Shown: positions 25,653 through 35,971 of the stretch, piece after piece
How the letters are laid out: every line of letters begins with the position of its first letter
Position numbering within the stretch: position 1 is the first letter of the stretch
NCBI GenBank assembly: GCA_002746885.1
Contig: PDRS01000005.1
Coordinates: 248,001 to 312,000 of the forward strand
From: Candidatus Saccharimonadota bacterium
Lineage (GTDB): Bacteria > Patescibacteriota > Saccharimonadia > Saccharimonadales > UBA4665
Length of the DNA stretch: 64,000 nucleotides
Direction: 5' to 3'
Position numbers and translations under genes: made by a program
Notes under the pieces: model-generated
The model's input: the letters and a program-made list of their open reading frames with translations, nothing else
Told to the model about the DNA's origin: nothing
Databases searched by the model: none

Positions 25653-27410
25653 CTACTCCTCAATAAACCCACCCGATTGGTGGCTCCAAAGTGTGGCGTA
25701 GGTTTTGCCGGCTGCCAATAACTCGGCATGCGTGCCGTCTTCGACGATTTTGCCATTATCGAGTACGATGATGCGATCGAGCTTGGCGATCGTGCTCAGG
25801 CGGTGAGCGATGACGATGGATGTGCGGCGTTCCATCAACGTACCGAGGCTCGCTTGAATAAGTTTCTCGCTTTCGCTGTCGAGTGCGCTGGTGGCTTCGT
25901 CGAGAACTAAAATCGGCGCATCTTTTAGGATTGTTCTGGCGATTGCAATTCGTTGTCGCTGACCGCCGCTGAGTTTGACACCGCGTTCGCCAACGAGCGT
26001 ATCAAAACCGTCCGCCAAAGACTCAATGAAGTCGAGTGCGTTGGCTTGCTCGGCAGCTTTTTTGATTTCTTTTTCGGTCGCATCTGGTTTGGCGTAGGCA
26101 ATATTTTCGCGCAAACTGCGATGAAAGAGCAGTGGTTCTTGCGGCACGTACGCTATCGCTTCATGCAGACTCTGCTGCGTTACGCGCGAGACAGCTTGAT
26201 CATCGATCGTGATAGAGCCTGACTGAATATCAGCAAAACGTAGGATGATTCGCGTCAACGTGCTTTTGCCGGAGCCGCTACGACCGACGATGCCGACACG
26301 CTGACCAGCGGGGATTTCGAGGTTGAACGATGAAAAAACTTCCTCGCCATCACCTTTGTCGTATGCAAACGAAACGTTATCAAATTTCAGATCACCATTT
26401 TTGACGACGAGTTTTTTGGCGTCTTTGTCGTCGACAATGTCGTTTTGCAAATGTAAAATCTCAGTCATGTCATGGGCATCGCCAATCGCTTTGTTGTAAT
26501 CGCTCACGATTCGATTCATTTCCCACAACTGTCGCGCTAAGTTGATTGTATAAATGAATATCAGGTAGACCGATCCTACTTCAGCCAACCCATTGACGGC
26601 CGCATAAACGGCAAAAACCAGCGCAGCTATGTAAATGAACGCAATCAAAAGTGAGTATGCAGCCGTGGTTGAAATGATCCCCCATTTGAGACGTGTTGAT
26701 GCAGCATACCAATTCGTTATTGATTTTTCAGCCAGAGCATATTCGTAAGTCTCGCGTCCAAATGATTTGACGGTGCTAATGTTGGTGACGGCGTCGGCAA
26801 GTACGCCGCTGGTACGCGCGTCGGCTTGTGCTTCAAGGGTGTTTCGCTTGGCGATGAAGCGCGACGAGAGGAGAACGGTCGAGATGAACACAACCGCGAC
26901 AACCGCAACGATGATTGCATATTGCCAGAGCGATGCTAGTGTCAAAGCAACCACTGCGCCAACAATCATCGTGAGCATAGGCACGACGTTCCAGACGATC
27001 ATATCCCAAAATCGATCGAGTGCCGAGACAAATTTGGATGTCTGGCTGACGAGCGATCCGCCAAAACGATTGGCGTGAAAATCCATAGTTTGGCTTGACA
27101 ACGTGTGAAATATTTTGCGGTAAGCGTCGCGCATACTATCAACCTGGAACGTCCAGCAAAAATACAGCGCCAATCGCCAGAAAAAGACATCTCCTGCGAT
27201 GATAATCGCGGAGTACATTAGAACGAGCGGCATACTATTTTCGAACGTTATCGAGCCAGATTGAAGCAGGTTAAGAAAAAGCGACAGCACATACGGTCCG
27301 ACGATATTCGTTGTAATAACAGCGAGCATAGGGAAGAAAACAGCGAGATTTCGCTTGGCTGCATACGGTTTGGCAAACTGCCAAAATAATTTGAGCGTTT
27401 GTTTTTGCAT
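25653..27410 (-). CDS. ABC exporter, fused membrane and ATPase domains
   Basis: The 585-residue half-transporter has six membrane helices (about 20-310) and a nucleotide-binding domain with Walker A GRSGSGKST, the signature LSGGQRQRIAIAR, Walker [14 protein letters not shown] and the switch histidine in IVIAHRLSTI. It belongs to the MsbA/lipid or drug exporter group and should act as a homodimer. The substrate is unknown. GAGAAG sits a few bases before the ATG. Confidence 0.93.
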   Translation of the reverse strand: MQKQTLKLFWQFAKPYAAKRNLAVFFPMLAVITTNIVGPYVLSLFLNLLQSGSITFENSMPLVLMYSAIIIAGDVFFWRLALYFCWTFQVDSMRDAYRKIFHTLSSQTMDFHANRFGGSLVSQTSKFVSALDRFWDMIVWNVVPMLTMIVGAVVALTLASLWQYAIIVAVVAVVFISTVLLSSRFIAKRNTLEAQADARTSGVLADAVTNISTVKSFGRETYEYALAEKSITNWYAASTRLKWGIISTTAAYSLLIAFIYIAALVFAVYAAVNGLAEVGSVYLIFIYTINLARQLWEMNRIVSDYNKAIGDAHDMTEILHLQNDIVDDKDAKKLVVKNGDLKFDNVSFAYDKGDGEEVFSSFNLEIPAGQRVGIVGRSGSGKSTLTRIILRFADIQSGSITIDDQAVSRVTQQSLHEAIAYVPQEPLLFHRSLRENIAYAKPDATEKEIKKAAEQANALDFIESLADGFDTLVGERGVKLSGGQRQRIAIARTILKDAPILVLDEATSALDSESEKLIQASLGTLMERRTSIVIAHRLSTIAKLDRIIVLDNGKIVEDGTHAELLAAGKTYATLWSHQSGGFIEE

Positions 27411-27638
27411 ACGTTCTTCTCGGACGTTTAGTTTTATGCGACTGTTTGTATTTTACACCATAATATGCCCGCCATGCAAAAGCTCTTCTCTACCGCAAAT
27501 TCGCACCCCGCCGATTTGAAGCGTTATGTCAAAGCGACAGACCGCAAAAACAAAAGTCACTTGTTTATAACCTATAGACGCTATAATCTCTGTGAATCAC
27601 TACGTCAACTGAGAAATAATTATTTCGATACGTCGATA

Positions 27639-27667
27639 TTGATTTTATTTTATTAATATTCTATAAT
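27639..27667 (+). promoter_or_regulatory. Promoter of the 561-residue unknown gene
   Basis: TTGATT (27639-27644), a 17-base spacer and TATAAT (27662-27667) precede the ATG by six bases. A 14-bp palindrome GAAATAATTATTTC (27613-27626) lies just upstream and could be an operator. Confidence 0.65.
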
Positions 27668-27673
27668 ATAACC

Positions 27674-29359
27674 ATGAGCCACGAATTCAACGCCGGCCGT
27701 CAGCGCACATGGCCAATACCCGAGTCTCTCTCTGCTGCTATTGAATCAGAGGAGCTCCCCGCTGATCCCGATGAGTTGATCGGCTGGGTAACTGAAGGTT
27801 ATTATTGCAACCCCGATAGGGCTATCGTTGCCCTGGCTGATATAATGAGCGTTTTACCGCCCATCTCGCAAAACGGCGAAAAATTAGACGCAATCACCGA
27901 AAGCTACGCAAACAAAATATCAACAAAAGCGGAAAGTCTAGTCTCTCGAGAGATCCCAGACAAAGGCAACATCAATCTTTTTCATAATGTCTTCGACGAA
28001 CGAAACAACTTTCCGAGGTTTCCATCCGCCGCCGGACAAACAGACGCACAACCAGCAACCTCTAGCATTCGTGATATCGTAGCAAGCGTCCTAGCAGTAG
28101 GAACCGTACGGCCAGAGATACTACCACATATAACAGGATATTTTGATTGGATGAAACCATCCTTTTTTGATGACACGCTGCTATCCGAGACTGATCAAGC
28201 ATGGCTCAACGAAAACGCCCAACTGATCCGAGACATCCTCTACCCTAGCATAGATGCGCTGGTTTTGGGTAAAGTAGAAGACCGCTACGCAAAAACCTGT
28301 CAAGAAGGTCTCGATAAAACCGTACATGGTGTTCTCGATTACACTAGTAAAACTGTGTATCTCCCGCCCGGCGTAGAATGGGACGAAGACTACTTAAACC
28401 GTTTACGACAAAGTATGCATGAGAACTCCGATGGGCTCAAAGAAAATGCCGCGAATAGAATGGCCAGAACATATGTGCGATTAGCCAAAAGAATCACACA
28501 AACAGGCGCGGTGTTCGAGGAACCATCCAGATTTAGCACTGTTTTTCAAGAATTAAATTTCGTCCTAGATAATAATAAGGCTGATATGTTTGCTGATTAT
28601 CTAAAAACCGATGATGTCGAAGTGCTAATGACAGCTGCCGACAGACTGAGTAGGCAAGCAAGCGTCAGGAACAAGATCGCCCTGATGGCAGGAAGCCGCT
28701 TGCGACTGTACGATGGCAATGACTTCGAAGCTATCATGGCTGCAGCAAAAGAAAAAGAAGCTCTCCGCCAACTTGCCGACCCATCCAACTTATACTCGCA
28801 ACCGATAAGCATACTCGACAGGTCGAGTGAATTCAAATCAGAAACCAATCAAGAACAAAAAGAACGAATAGCGAGCTGGAATAATCCCCATACTCGAGCA
28901 AGTTCGCAATCACAAGACGAGCGTGAAGCCGCGAAACAACCAATCCTACAAGATCCCAGCAGGCTCGCAGCGCTTCTGCTAACAGATTATGACCCCGCCG
29001 GATTGTTCCGTTACATTACTAACAAGGTCCTTACTCAAGATAACGCCGCAACACAACCAGAAACTACACCAGACTCTACCGACCATCAAGATTCGGAGTC
29101 TGAGGCTATTCTCAGAGCACTCGAGCGAGTAGATGAGATTCTACAAAACAAATATGGCCTAGAAAACTGCCGTAATATCTGGAAATACTTTATGATAAAC
29201 ACGGCAGAAGCAGTGATCTCTGGACCCAATCGGGACTATCAAGCCGAACTTGGAGATGCACTGATACGGAAATTTGGCGCGATCGAAGACACCGTCGACG
29301 ACTACCGCGCTCTCTACCGCGCGCTGCTGGGCGCTGTAGATAGCGCCGCCGCAATATAA
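27674..29359 (+). CDS. Unknown protein, 561 residues
   Basis: I recognise no family. The protein is soluble and acidic with alternating helical segments. A low-complexity linker near residues 385-420 and another Gln/Thr/Asp-rich stretch near 460-480 divide it into at least three parts. The last part (ILRALERVDEILQNKYGLENCRNIWKYF) is clearly helical. No signal peptide, membrane helix or known catalytic motif is seen. The gene is single, with its own promoter. Confidence 0.75.
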   Translation: MSHEFNAGRQRTWPIPESLSAAIESEELPADPDELIGWVTEGYYCNPDRAIVALADIMSVLPPISQNGEKLDAITESYANKISTKAESLVSREIPDKGNINLFHNVFDERNNFPRFPSAAGQTDAQPATSSIRDIVASVLAVGTVRPEILPHITGYFDWMKPSFFDDTLLSETDQAWLNENAQLIRDILYPSIDALVLGKVEDRYAKTCQEGLDKTVHGVLDYTSKTVYLPPGVEWDEDYLNRLRQSMHENSDGLKENAANRMARTYVRLAKRITQTGAVFEEPSRFSTVFQELNFVLDNNKADMFADYLKTDDVEVLMTAADRLSRQASVRNKIALMAGSRLRLYDGNDFEAIMAAAKEKEALRQLADPSNLYSQPISILDRSSEFKSETNQEQKERIASWNNPHTRASSQSQDEREAAKQPILQDPSRLAALLLTDYDPAGLFRYITNKVLTQDNAATQPETTPDSTDHQDSESEAILRALERVDEILQNKYGLENCRNIWKYFMINTAEAVISGPNRDYQAELGDALIRKFGAIEDTVDDYRALYRALLGAVDSAAAI

Positions 29360-29386
29360 CTGTAAAAATCGAGCGCTGCTGTAGCA

Positions 29387-29653
29387 CTAACCAACCACGT
29401 CCTCGCCGAAATGTTTTTTCAAACGGGCGCGGATGCTGCCGTCGTGACGGCCGAGTTTTTTTGCGAGGTTTGCGATGGATTCGCCGTGCTGGAAGTCTGT
29501 TTTGAGGGTTTCGTCGTCCTGTGCAGTCCAGGGCTTGAAGGCATTTGGGTGGGTTTGGCGCATTTTTTCGATTTTTTCTTTCCAGCTCGTCGAACCGCTC
29601 GATTCTTTAGTGTGGCAAAACTGCGTATGATTTTTTAAACACAAGCGGTACAA
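29387..29653 (-). CDS. Small Myb/SANT-like or HTH DNA-binding protein
   Basis: The C-terminal 58 residues form a clear helix-turn-helix unit: FKPWTAQDDETLKTDFQHGESIANLAKKLGRHDGSIRARLKKHFG. This resembles the small Myb-like or homeodomain-like proteins found in many bacteria. The start is uncertain. The longest frame begins with TTG at 29653, giving 88 residues. An internal ATG at 29563 would give 58. It is divergent from, and overlaps the promoter of, the transporter gene at 29662, so it could regulate it. Confidence 0.65.
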   Translation of the reverse strand: MYRLCLKNHTQFCHTKESSGSTSWKEKIEKMRQTHPNAFKPWTAQDDETLKTDFQHGESIANLAKKLGRHDGSIRARLKKHFGEDVVG

Positions 29654-29661
29654 TAGACACT

Positions 29662-31071
29662 ATGCAGCTACCCAAACTGCCCACAAAACCTCTACCGAAA
29701 GCCGTACCGCTCCGCAAACTCATAGGACCAAGCTTCATTTTACTCGGGCTAGGACTAGGCAGCGGGGAAGTGATTTTATGGCCTTACCTCGCAAGCAACT
29801 ACGGCATGGGTATCATGTGGGGCGCCATCATCGGTATTACGCTGCAATTTATCATCAATATGGAAATCGAGCGCTATGCGCTCGCCCGAGGCGAAAGTGT
29901 TTTCGTCGGACTCAAGCGCAAACTTACAGGCATACCGTGGTGGTTTATCCTTTCGACATTTCTGCCGTGGATCTGGCCAGGTATCGCCGCGGCATCAGCA
30001 ACGTTGTTCGTCAGTTTAGCGGGGTGGTCAACAGAAAGCCAACGCTACGTCGCCATGGCAATGCTCATACTCATGGGCACGATTCTTTCGCTCGGCCCCG
30101 TGCTGTATAAAACAGTCGAAAAACTGCAAATGATACTCATTTCGGTCGGCGTACCAGCCATATTCATTCTGAGCATCTATCTCGCCGACAGGGCAGACGT
30201 AGGCGCAGTCGCGCGCGGACTTGTCGGCAATGGCGACGGCTTTTGGCTGCTGCCAGCCGGTATTTCTATTACGAGTTTCCTTGCCGCACTCGCCTACGCC
30301 GGAGCTGGCGGCAATCTCAATCTCGCCCAGTCGTTTTACATAAAAGAAAAGGGGCTCGGCATGGGTAAATACTCTGGCCGCATCACAAGCATCCTGACCG
30401 GAAAAACCGAAAAGCGCTCAATCCTCACTGGCTCCCAATTCACAGCAAACCCCCAAAACGTACGCGAGTTTCGACGCTGGTGGCAAGTCATAAACACCGA
30501 ACATTTTCTAGTCTTTTGGCTGACCGGATCCATCACCATACTGCTGCTGGCACTGCTGGCATACAACACCACGTTCGGCCAAGGTTTGAGCGGCGATATC
30601 AGCTTTGTCATCCAAGAAGCAAGCGCAATTGGCGCAACTATAGCACCATGGGTCGGCTCGTTCTTCCTGCTCATCACCACACTCACTTTGTTTGGCACGC
30701 AGCTAACCGTGTTCGACGCAACGTCTCGCATATTGTCCGAAAACGTCGTTCTCGCCAGCGGGCAACGTATACGCGATCACCAAGTGCCGAAAGTCTACTA
30801 CAGCGTTCTTTGGCTAATGATAGGTTCTGGATTGCTTATTTTCTCCCTCGGATTTACCCAACCGCTGCAACTTCTGATTCTCTCTGCCGTGCTGAACGCT
30901 ATTGCAATGTTTGTACATAGCGGCCTCACACTGTGGCTCAACAAAACCGCATTGCCGAAAGCCATTGGTCCGCGGCGTTTTCGTACTGGCATGATGCTGT
31001 TCGCGTTCCTGTTTTACGGCAGTTTCAGCGCCTACGTCGTTATTACTGAACTGCAAAAGTTTCTTCGCTAG
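29662..31071 (+). CDS. Nramp-related transporter, non-canonical
   Basis: This 469-residue polytopic protein has about eleven helices in the APC/LeuT-fold Nramp group. The first helix reads IGPSFILLGLGLGSGEVILWPYLA, with GSGE where typical Nramp has DPGN. The sixth has AYAGAGGNLNLAQSFYIKEKG in place of the MPH motif. The metal-binding residues thus differ, and the substrate may not be manganese or iron. TACAAT (29649-29654) lies seven bases before the ATG. Confidence 0.8.
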   Translation: MQLPKLPTKPLPKAVPLRKLIGPSFILLGLGLGSGEVILWPYLASNYGMGIMWGAIIGITLQFIINMEIERYALARGESVFVGLKRKLTGIPWWFILSTFLPWIWPGIAAASATLFVSLAGWSTESQRYVAMAMLILMGTILSLGPVLYKTVEKLQMILISVGVPAIFILSIYLADRADVGAVARGLVGNGDGFWLLPAGISITSFLAALAYAGAGGNLNLAQSFYIKEKGLGMGKYSGRITSILTGKTEKRSILTGSQFTANPQNVREFRRWWQVINTEHFLVFWLTGSITILLLALLAYNTTFGQGLSGDISFVIQEASAIGATIAPWVGSFFLLITTLTLFGTQLTVFDATSRILSENVVLASGQRIRDHQVPKVYYSVLWLMIGSGLLIFSLGFTQPLQLLILSAVLNAIAMFVHSGLTLWLNKTALPKAIGPRRFRTGMMLFAFLFYGSFSAYVVITELQKFLR

Positions 31072-31219
31072 TATGCAGTCAGCTGTTTGCTTGTGCGTAC
31101 AGAAGTTGTGCTCTCAAGCGCACCTGCAGCACCGCAGAGAAGCCTGCGAGTTGTCGTATGAAGGAAAGCGCGCACGATGCGTGTTCATATGAACTGCGTT
31201 TCACGCTACAATATCTGTG

Positions 31220-33715
31220 ATGAACACACACAAAACACATTGGCTCAGCCAAGCCGAGGTTCAAGCAAAACGCACTCAGTTTGGCTATAACGAGCTACCA
31301 GACAAACAAAAAAAGAGCTTGCTCGGACTCGTTTTCGGCATAGTAAAAGAGCCCATGATATTCCTGCTCGTGGCTATTGTGCTTGTCTACTTTGCTCTCG
31401 GCGACCGCGGCGAATCAATCGTCCTGTCCGTTTCGGTCGTCGGAATAGTACTCATTGAACTTTTACAGGAGTTGCGCACCGAAAAAGCTCTGGAAGCCCT
31501 GCGCACGCTTGCTAACCCGCGGTGCATGGTCATTCGCGACGGCAACCGCACGACCATTCCCAGCCGCGAGCTTGTACCTGGCGATATTATTGTGGTCGCC
31601 GAAGGCGATCGGCTACCCGCCGACGCTCAGCTGGTCGAAGCCGCCAACATCGCCGCCGACGAATCACTCCTCACTGGCGAATCCGTACCGGTGCAAAAAG
31701 CACTCCTCACAGACAAAGAACGCCAGGTCTTTTCTGGCACGCTCGTCGTCACTGGACATGGCCTCGCCAAAGTAAGCGCCATTGGCGCCGCAACCGAAAT
31801 CGGCAAAATCGGCACCTCGCTCAGCACCATCGAAACCGAAAAAACCAGACTCCAACTCGAGATCAATCGTTTCGTGCGCATCATTGCCGGCGTAGCTATT
31901 ACCGCCTGCTTGCTACTGACAACTGTTTTTTGGCTCAGTCGGGGAGAGCTACTTGAGGGATTTCTGGCAGGTCTGACGCTCGCAATTTCCGCCTTGCCAG
32001 AGGAGTTTCCGGTAGTTCTGACTGTCTTTATGGCCTTTGGCGCTTGGCGTCTGGCAAAACACAACGTACTGACGCGTAAAAACCGCACCATCGAAACCCT
32101 CGGCAGCGCCACCGTTCTTTGCACAGACAAAACTGGCACGTTGACCGAAAACAAAATGGTCGTACAAGAAGTCAGCACGCCAGACGGACACGCTATAGAC
32201 CACGGCGACGACCGCTACAACGCCATCCTCACCGCCAGCATACTTGCTTCGCAAAAAGATCCATTCGACCCTATGGAGTTGGCTTTTCTCGAAGCAGGCA
32301 AGTCCTTGCCAGGCGGCGTGGCCGCGCTGTATAACGAGCGAGAAATTGCCCGTGAATACCCCCTTATACCTGAATCTTTGTCCATCGTTCACGCCTGGCA
32401 GGGCGCGCACGCCGGCTACGACATCGCCGCAAAGGGCGCCCCACAGGCAATCCTTGAACTGTGCCAAGCAGACAGCGCAACAGCAAAGCTCGTAAACAAA
32501 ACAGTCGATACCTACGCTCAAAATGGCTTACGCGTTCTCGCGGTTGCTGCCGGCACATATAAAAACGACGTGCTACCCGAAGACCGCGCGAAATTATCTT
32601 ACACGTTACTCGGTCTCGTGGCGCTCGCCGACCCCGTGAGAGCCGAAGCGGCGCCAGCCGTTGCGCTGTGCCGCGAAGCTGGCGTGCGCGTTGTTATGAT
32701 TACAGGCGACCACCCCGAAACCGCGCGAAACATCGCGCGAAGCATTGGTCTCGACGCCGAACACGTCACCACGGGCGACGAGTTCCGCCAGGCAACACCA
32801 GAAGAGCAGGCGCACCTCGTCAAAACAAGCAGCGTTTTTAGCCGCGTCCACCCAGCAGACAAACTCACCATCGTCCAACATCTCAAAAAAGCTCGCGAAG
32901 TCGTGGCTATGACGGGCGACGGGGTCAATGACGCCCCCGCACTCAAAGCGGCCCATATCGGCATCGCCATGGGCAAACGAGGCACTGACGTGGCGCGCGA
33001 AGCCGCCGATATTGTCCTGCTTGACGACAACTTTGCCTCAATTGTGCAAGGTATACGCCTCGGCCGGCGCATCTTTGCCAACCTCCAGAAAGCCATAGAA
33101 TATCTGCTGGTCGTGCACATTCCCATCATCATGCTGTCACTCCTACCGGTGTTTTTTGGCTGGCCGCTCGTACTCCTCCCCATACATATCGTATTTCTCG
33201 AGTTCATCATTGATCCAAGCTGCACGCTCATTTTCGAAAGCGAAGCCGAAGAACCTGACACCATGAAACGACCGCCGCGGCGTCTCAGGCAACCTATGTT
33301 TGGACGGTCTATGATTCTGCGAAGCCTCGTCATAGGCCTCAGCGTTTCGGCCGTAGTCGTCGGTACATTCGCTGTTTTGCACCAAGCAGGCGTCAACGAA
33401 GACAAAGCGCGGGCGCTGACATACCTAATGATAGTTGTCACAAACGTACTGCTTATTTTTGCCATATCTGGCGGGCGCTCCGTCCGCGAAGCTTTTCGCC
33501 AAAAGCTCAGCCCGTTGCCTATCATTACGAGCGTATTTGCTGTTTTACTCGTCGTTATTTACAGTGTACCCGCCGTGCGTGCGCTTTTTAGCTTCGCTCC
33601 CATTACTTTCGGCGAAGCACTCGTTATACTCGGCGTCGCGGCCGTCACGACACTGCTCGGCAGGCAACTCTACCTGCTTATTGCTCGCGCGCACGAACAC
33701 GCCGACCGCGCATGA
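31220..33715 (+). CDS. P-type cation-transporting ATPase (type II)
   Basis: This pump of about 831 residues has the TGES actuator loop, the phosphorylation motif DKTGTLTENKM, the hinge MTGDGVNDAPALKAAHIGIAMG and ten predicted membrane helices. Helix 4 has PEEFPVVLT instead of the PEGLPAVVT of calcium pumps, so ion specificity is open. The start is the ATG seven bases after TACAAT (31207-31212). A GTG directly before it is the other possible start. Confidence 0.92.
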   Translation: MNTHKTHWLSQAEVQAKRTQFGYNELPDKQKKSLLGLVFGIVKEPMIFLLVAIVLVYFALGDRGESIVLSVSVVGIVLIELLQELRTEKALEALRTLANPRCMVIRDGNRTTIPSRELVPGDIIVVAEGDRLPADAQLVEAANIAADESLLTGESVPVQKALLTDKERQVFSGTLVVTGHGLAKVSAIGAATEIGKIGTSLSTIETEKTRLQLEINRFVRIIAGVAITACLLLTTVFWLSRGELLEGFLAGLTLAISALPEEFPVVLTVFMAFGAWRLAKHNVLTRKNRTIETLGSATVLCTDKTGTLTENKMVVQEVSTPDGHAIDHGDDRYNAILTASILASQKDPFDPMELAFLEAGKSLPGGVAALYNEREIAREYPLIPESLSIVHAWQGAHAGYDIAAKGAPQAILELCQADSATAKLVNKTVDTYAQNGLRVLAVAAGTYKNDVLPEDRAKLSYTLLGLVALADPVRAEAAPAVALCREAGVRVVMITGDHPETARNIARSIGLDAEHVTTGDEFRQATPEEQAHLVKTSSVFSRVHPADKLTIVQHLKKAREVVAMTGDGVNDAPALKAAHIGIAMGKRGTDVAREAADIVLLDDNFASIVQGIRLGRRIFANLQKAIEYLLVVHIPIIMLSLLPVFFGWPLVLLPIHIVFLEFIIDPSCTLIFESEAEEPDTMKRPPRRLRQPMFGRSMILRSLVIGLSVSAVVVGTFAVLHQAGVNEDKARALTYLMIVVTNVLLIFAISGGRSVREAFRQKLSPLPIITSVFAVLLVVIYSVPAVRALFSFAPITFGEALVILGVAAVTTLLGRQLYLLIARAHEHADRA

Positions 33716-33728
33716 GAACCTTGGGCAC

Positions 33729-35870
33729 TTATGCCGCAGTAAACGCAACGTGATTGTTTTTGTATGAAACAGCCAACGCTGTGCTTTCGCGCACGCGGCC
33801 ATCGATTATCTCTAGCGCCAACGGATCAAGAACGCGTTTTTGCAGCAAACGCTTGAGCGGCCGCGCGCCAAACGCTGGGTCATAGCCTTCGCGCGCCAGC
33901 ATGTCGCGCAGTTCTTGAGAAAAAGTGAGCTCAATATCTTTACTAGCCTTGACATGATCGGCTAACCGCGACAGCTGTATATCGACAATATTCGCCATAG
34001 CGGTTTGCTCTATACGACCGAACACAACAATGTCGTCGATGCGGTTGAGAAACTCTGGACGAAAATGCTGTCTGAGCGTCTCAAGCATGTTCGTTTCGAG
34101 TGCCGCCATATCAGCGCTGTCGGCGCGCATGATTTCTTGAGAACCAATGTTACTCGTCATGATGATGATAGTGTTAGTGAAGTTCACTGTTCGACCCTGG
34201 CCGTCAGTCAGCCTCCCATCGTCCAGCACTTGCAGTAGGGCGTTGAACACGTCGGGGTGGGCTTTTTCGATTTCGTCAAAAAGGACTACCGAGTATGGTC
34301 GGCGACGTACCGCTTCGGTGAGCTGACCACCCTGATCATAACCGACATATCCAGGCGGAGAACCAATCAAACGCGACACCGCATGCGCTTCCATGTATTC
34401 ACTCATGTCTATACGGATCATAGCGCGTTCGTCGTCAAACAGCTGCTCGCTGAGTGCTCGCGCTACCTCGGTTTTTCCTACGCCGGTAGGGCCAAGAAAC
34501 AGAAACGAGCCAATCGGACGATTACGATCACTTAGGCCGGCTCGCGAGCGGCGAATCGCCGCCGCAATCGCTCCCACCGCGCGATCCTGACCAACGACCC
34601 GTTTAGCAATAGCCGCCTCAAGTCCCGTCAACTTTGACGACTCGCTTTCGATCAGCCGCTCCAGCGGTATGCCCGTCCAGCGCGCGACCACCGCCGCAAT
34701 ATCATCGGGTGTAACTTCCTCGCGCAGCAGCCGTTCTTCGGCCGGAATCTTTGCTATTTCCGCCCGCGCTTTTTTGAGCTTCTTTTCTGCCTCCGGTATT
34801 TCGCCGTATTTTATGCGGCCGGCTTCGGCAAGGTCGCCATCGCGCTCAGCCCTATCGAGCTGCGAACGCAAACCTTCGAGCGTTTCGCCTGATTCGTTCA
34901 GCGTTTTTATAAGATCTTTTTCCCGATTCCACCGCACTTCGATCTGATCTGCTTCGCTGCTTAGCTGGTCGATGTGCGCTTCAATTTCTGTCTTGCGCGC
35001 CTTGGCATGATCTGATTTGTCTTTTTTCAGCGCCGCTTGTTCAATCTTCAGCTGGCGTATGCGGTTCTTGAGCCGATCAAGACCAATCGGCATGCTCTGC
35101 AACTGCATTTTAAGCGCGCTTGTCGCCTCGTCGAGAAGGTCAACGGCTTTGTCGGGCAGGAAACGATCTGGTAGGTAGCGAGTGCTCAGCCGCGCCGCTG
35201 CGACAATGGCATCGTCACGTATCTTCACTCCGTGGTGAACTTCATATTTCTCCTGAAGCCCGCGCAAAATCGCCACTGTGTCATCGAAACTCGGTTCTCC
35301 AACGTACACTGGCTGAAAGCGCCGTTCAAGTGCTGCATCTTTTTCGATGTATTTTCGGTATTCGGCAAGTGTCGTTGCGCCAATCATATGGAGTTTGCCG
35401 CGCGCCAAAGCCGGTTTAAGCATATTGCCTGCGTCAACAGAACCCTCGCCGCCACCCGCGCCGACCATAGTATGCAGCTCGTCGACAAACAAAATGATTT
35501 CGCCAGCCGCTTCATCAACTTCTTTGAGCACCGACTTGAGCCGCTCCTCGAACTGCCCTCGATAGCTCGCGCCCGCAACCAGCGCGCTGATCTCGAGACT
35601 GACGAGGCGTTTATTTTTCAGGCTGTCTGGGACGTGATTGTGAACAATCCGCTGCGCCAGTGCTTCGACAATAGCCGTCTTTCCCACGCCAGGCTCGCCA
35701 ATAAGTACGGGGTTGTTTTTTGTCCGCCGCGAAAGGATTTGCATGGTTCGTCGAATTTCTTCGTCCCGCCCAATAACTGGGTCGAGCTTACCGTCGCGCG
35801 CAAGCGCGGTAATATCTTGGCCAAACGCCTCCAGCGGCTTCTGTTGCTCTTGAGTATTTTGTGGTTGCAT
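33729..35870 (-). CDS. clpB: ClpB-type disaggregase lacking the N-terminal domain
   Basis: This 713-residue AAA+ chaperone has two ATPase domains (Walker A GEPGVGKT and GPTGVGKT), a coiled-coil middle domain (about residues 250-390, [20 protein letters not shown] onward) and the pore loop [12 protein letters not shown]. ClpB proteins are usually about 860 residues with a substrate-binding N domain, which is missing here, as in the short ClpB isoform of other bacteria. GGAGAG precedes the ATG, and a CIRCE operator lies upstream. It should act with DnaK to rescue aggregates. Confidence 0.95.
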   Translation of the reverse strand: MQPQNTQEQQKPLEAFGQDITALARDGKLDPVIGRDEEIRRTMQILSRRTKNNPVLIGEPGVGKTAIVEALAQRIVHNHVPDSLKNKRLVSLEISALVAGASYRGQFEERLKSVLKEVDEAAGEIILFVDELHTMVGAGGGEGSVDAGNMLKPALARGKLHMIGATTLAEYRKYIEKDAALERRFQPVYVGEPSFDDTVAILRGLQEKYEVHHGVKIRDDAIVAAARLSTRYLPDRFLPDKAVDLLDEATSALKMQLQSMPIGLDRLKNRIRQLKIEQAALKKDKSDHAKARKTEIEAHIDQLSSEADQIEVRWNREKDLIKTLNESGETLEGLRSQLDRAERDGDLAEAGRIKYGEIPEAEKKLKKARAEIAKIPAEERLLREEVTPDDIAAVVARWTGIPLERLIESESSKLTGLEAAIAKRVVGQDRAVGAIAAAIRRSRAGLSDRNRPIGSFLFLGPTGVGKTEVARALSEQLFDDERAMIRIDMSEYMEAHAVSRLIGSPPGYVGYDQGGQLTEAVRRRPYSVVLFDEIEKAHPDVFNALLQVLDDGRLTDGQGRTVNFTNTIIIMTSNIGSQEIMRADSADMAALETNMLETLRQHFRPEFLNRIDDIVVFGRIEQTAMANIVDIQLSRLADHVKASKDIELTFSQELRDMLAREGYDPAFGARPLKRLLQKRVLDPLALEIIDGRVRESTALAVSYKNNHVAFTAA

Positions 35871-35908
35871 CGTTTCTCTCCTCTCATTCAGTCGTTTCTG
35901 CTTATCCT

Positions 35909-35914
35909 AGTATA
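35909..35914 (-). promoter_or_regulatory. -10 box of clpB
   Basis: TATACT on the minus strand, with the CIRCE element immediately upstream, gives a leader of about 30 bases carrying GGAGAG. Confidence 0.7.
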
Positions 35915-35919
35915 CAAAA

Positions 35920-35946
35920 TTAGCACTCTCAATGCAAGAGTGCTAA
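35920..35946. promoter_or_regulatory. CIRCE operator (HrcA binding site)
   Basis: TTAGCACTC, nine bases, then GAGTGCTAA: a perfect match to the CIRCE inverted repeat. It overlaps the -35 region of clpB, so HrcA should repress clpB until heat shock. hrcA itself is not in this window. Confidence 0.95.
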
Positions 35947-35971
35947 TTAGCGATTTACCAGCATAAAACCG

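Noticed and set aside
27465..27656. 63-codon frame upstream of the 561-residue gene
   Set aside because: It covers the -35 region of that gene, has no ribosome binding site and has a random-looking composition.
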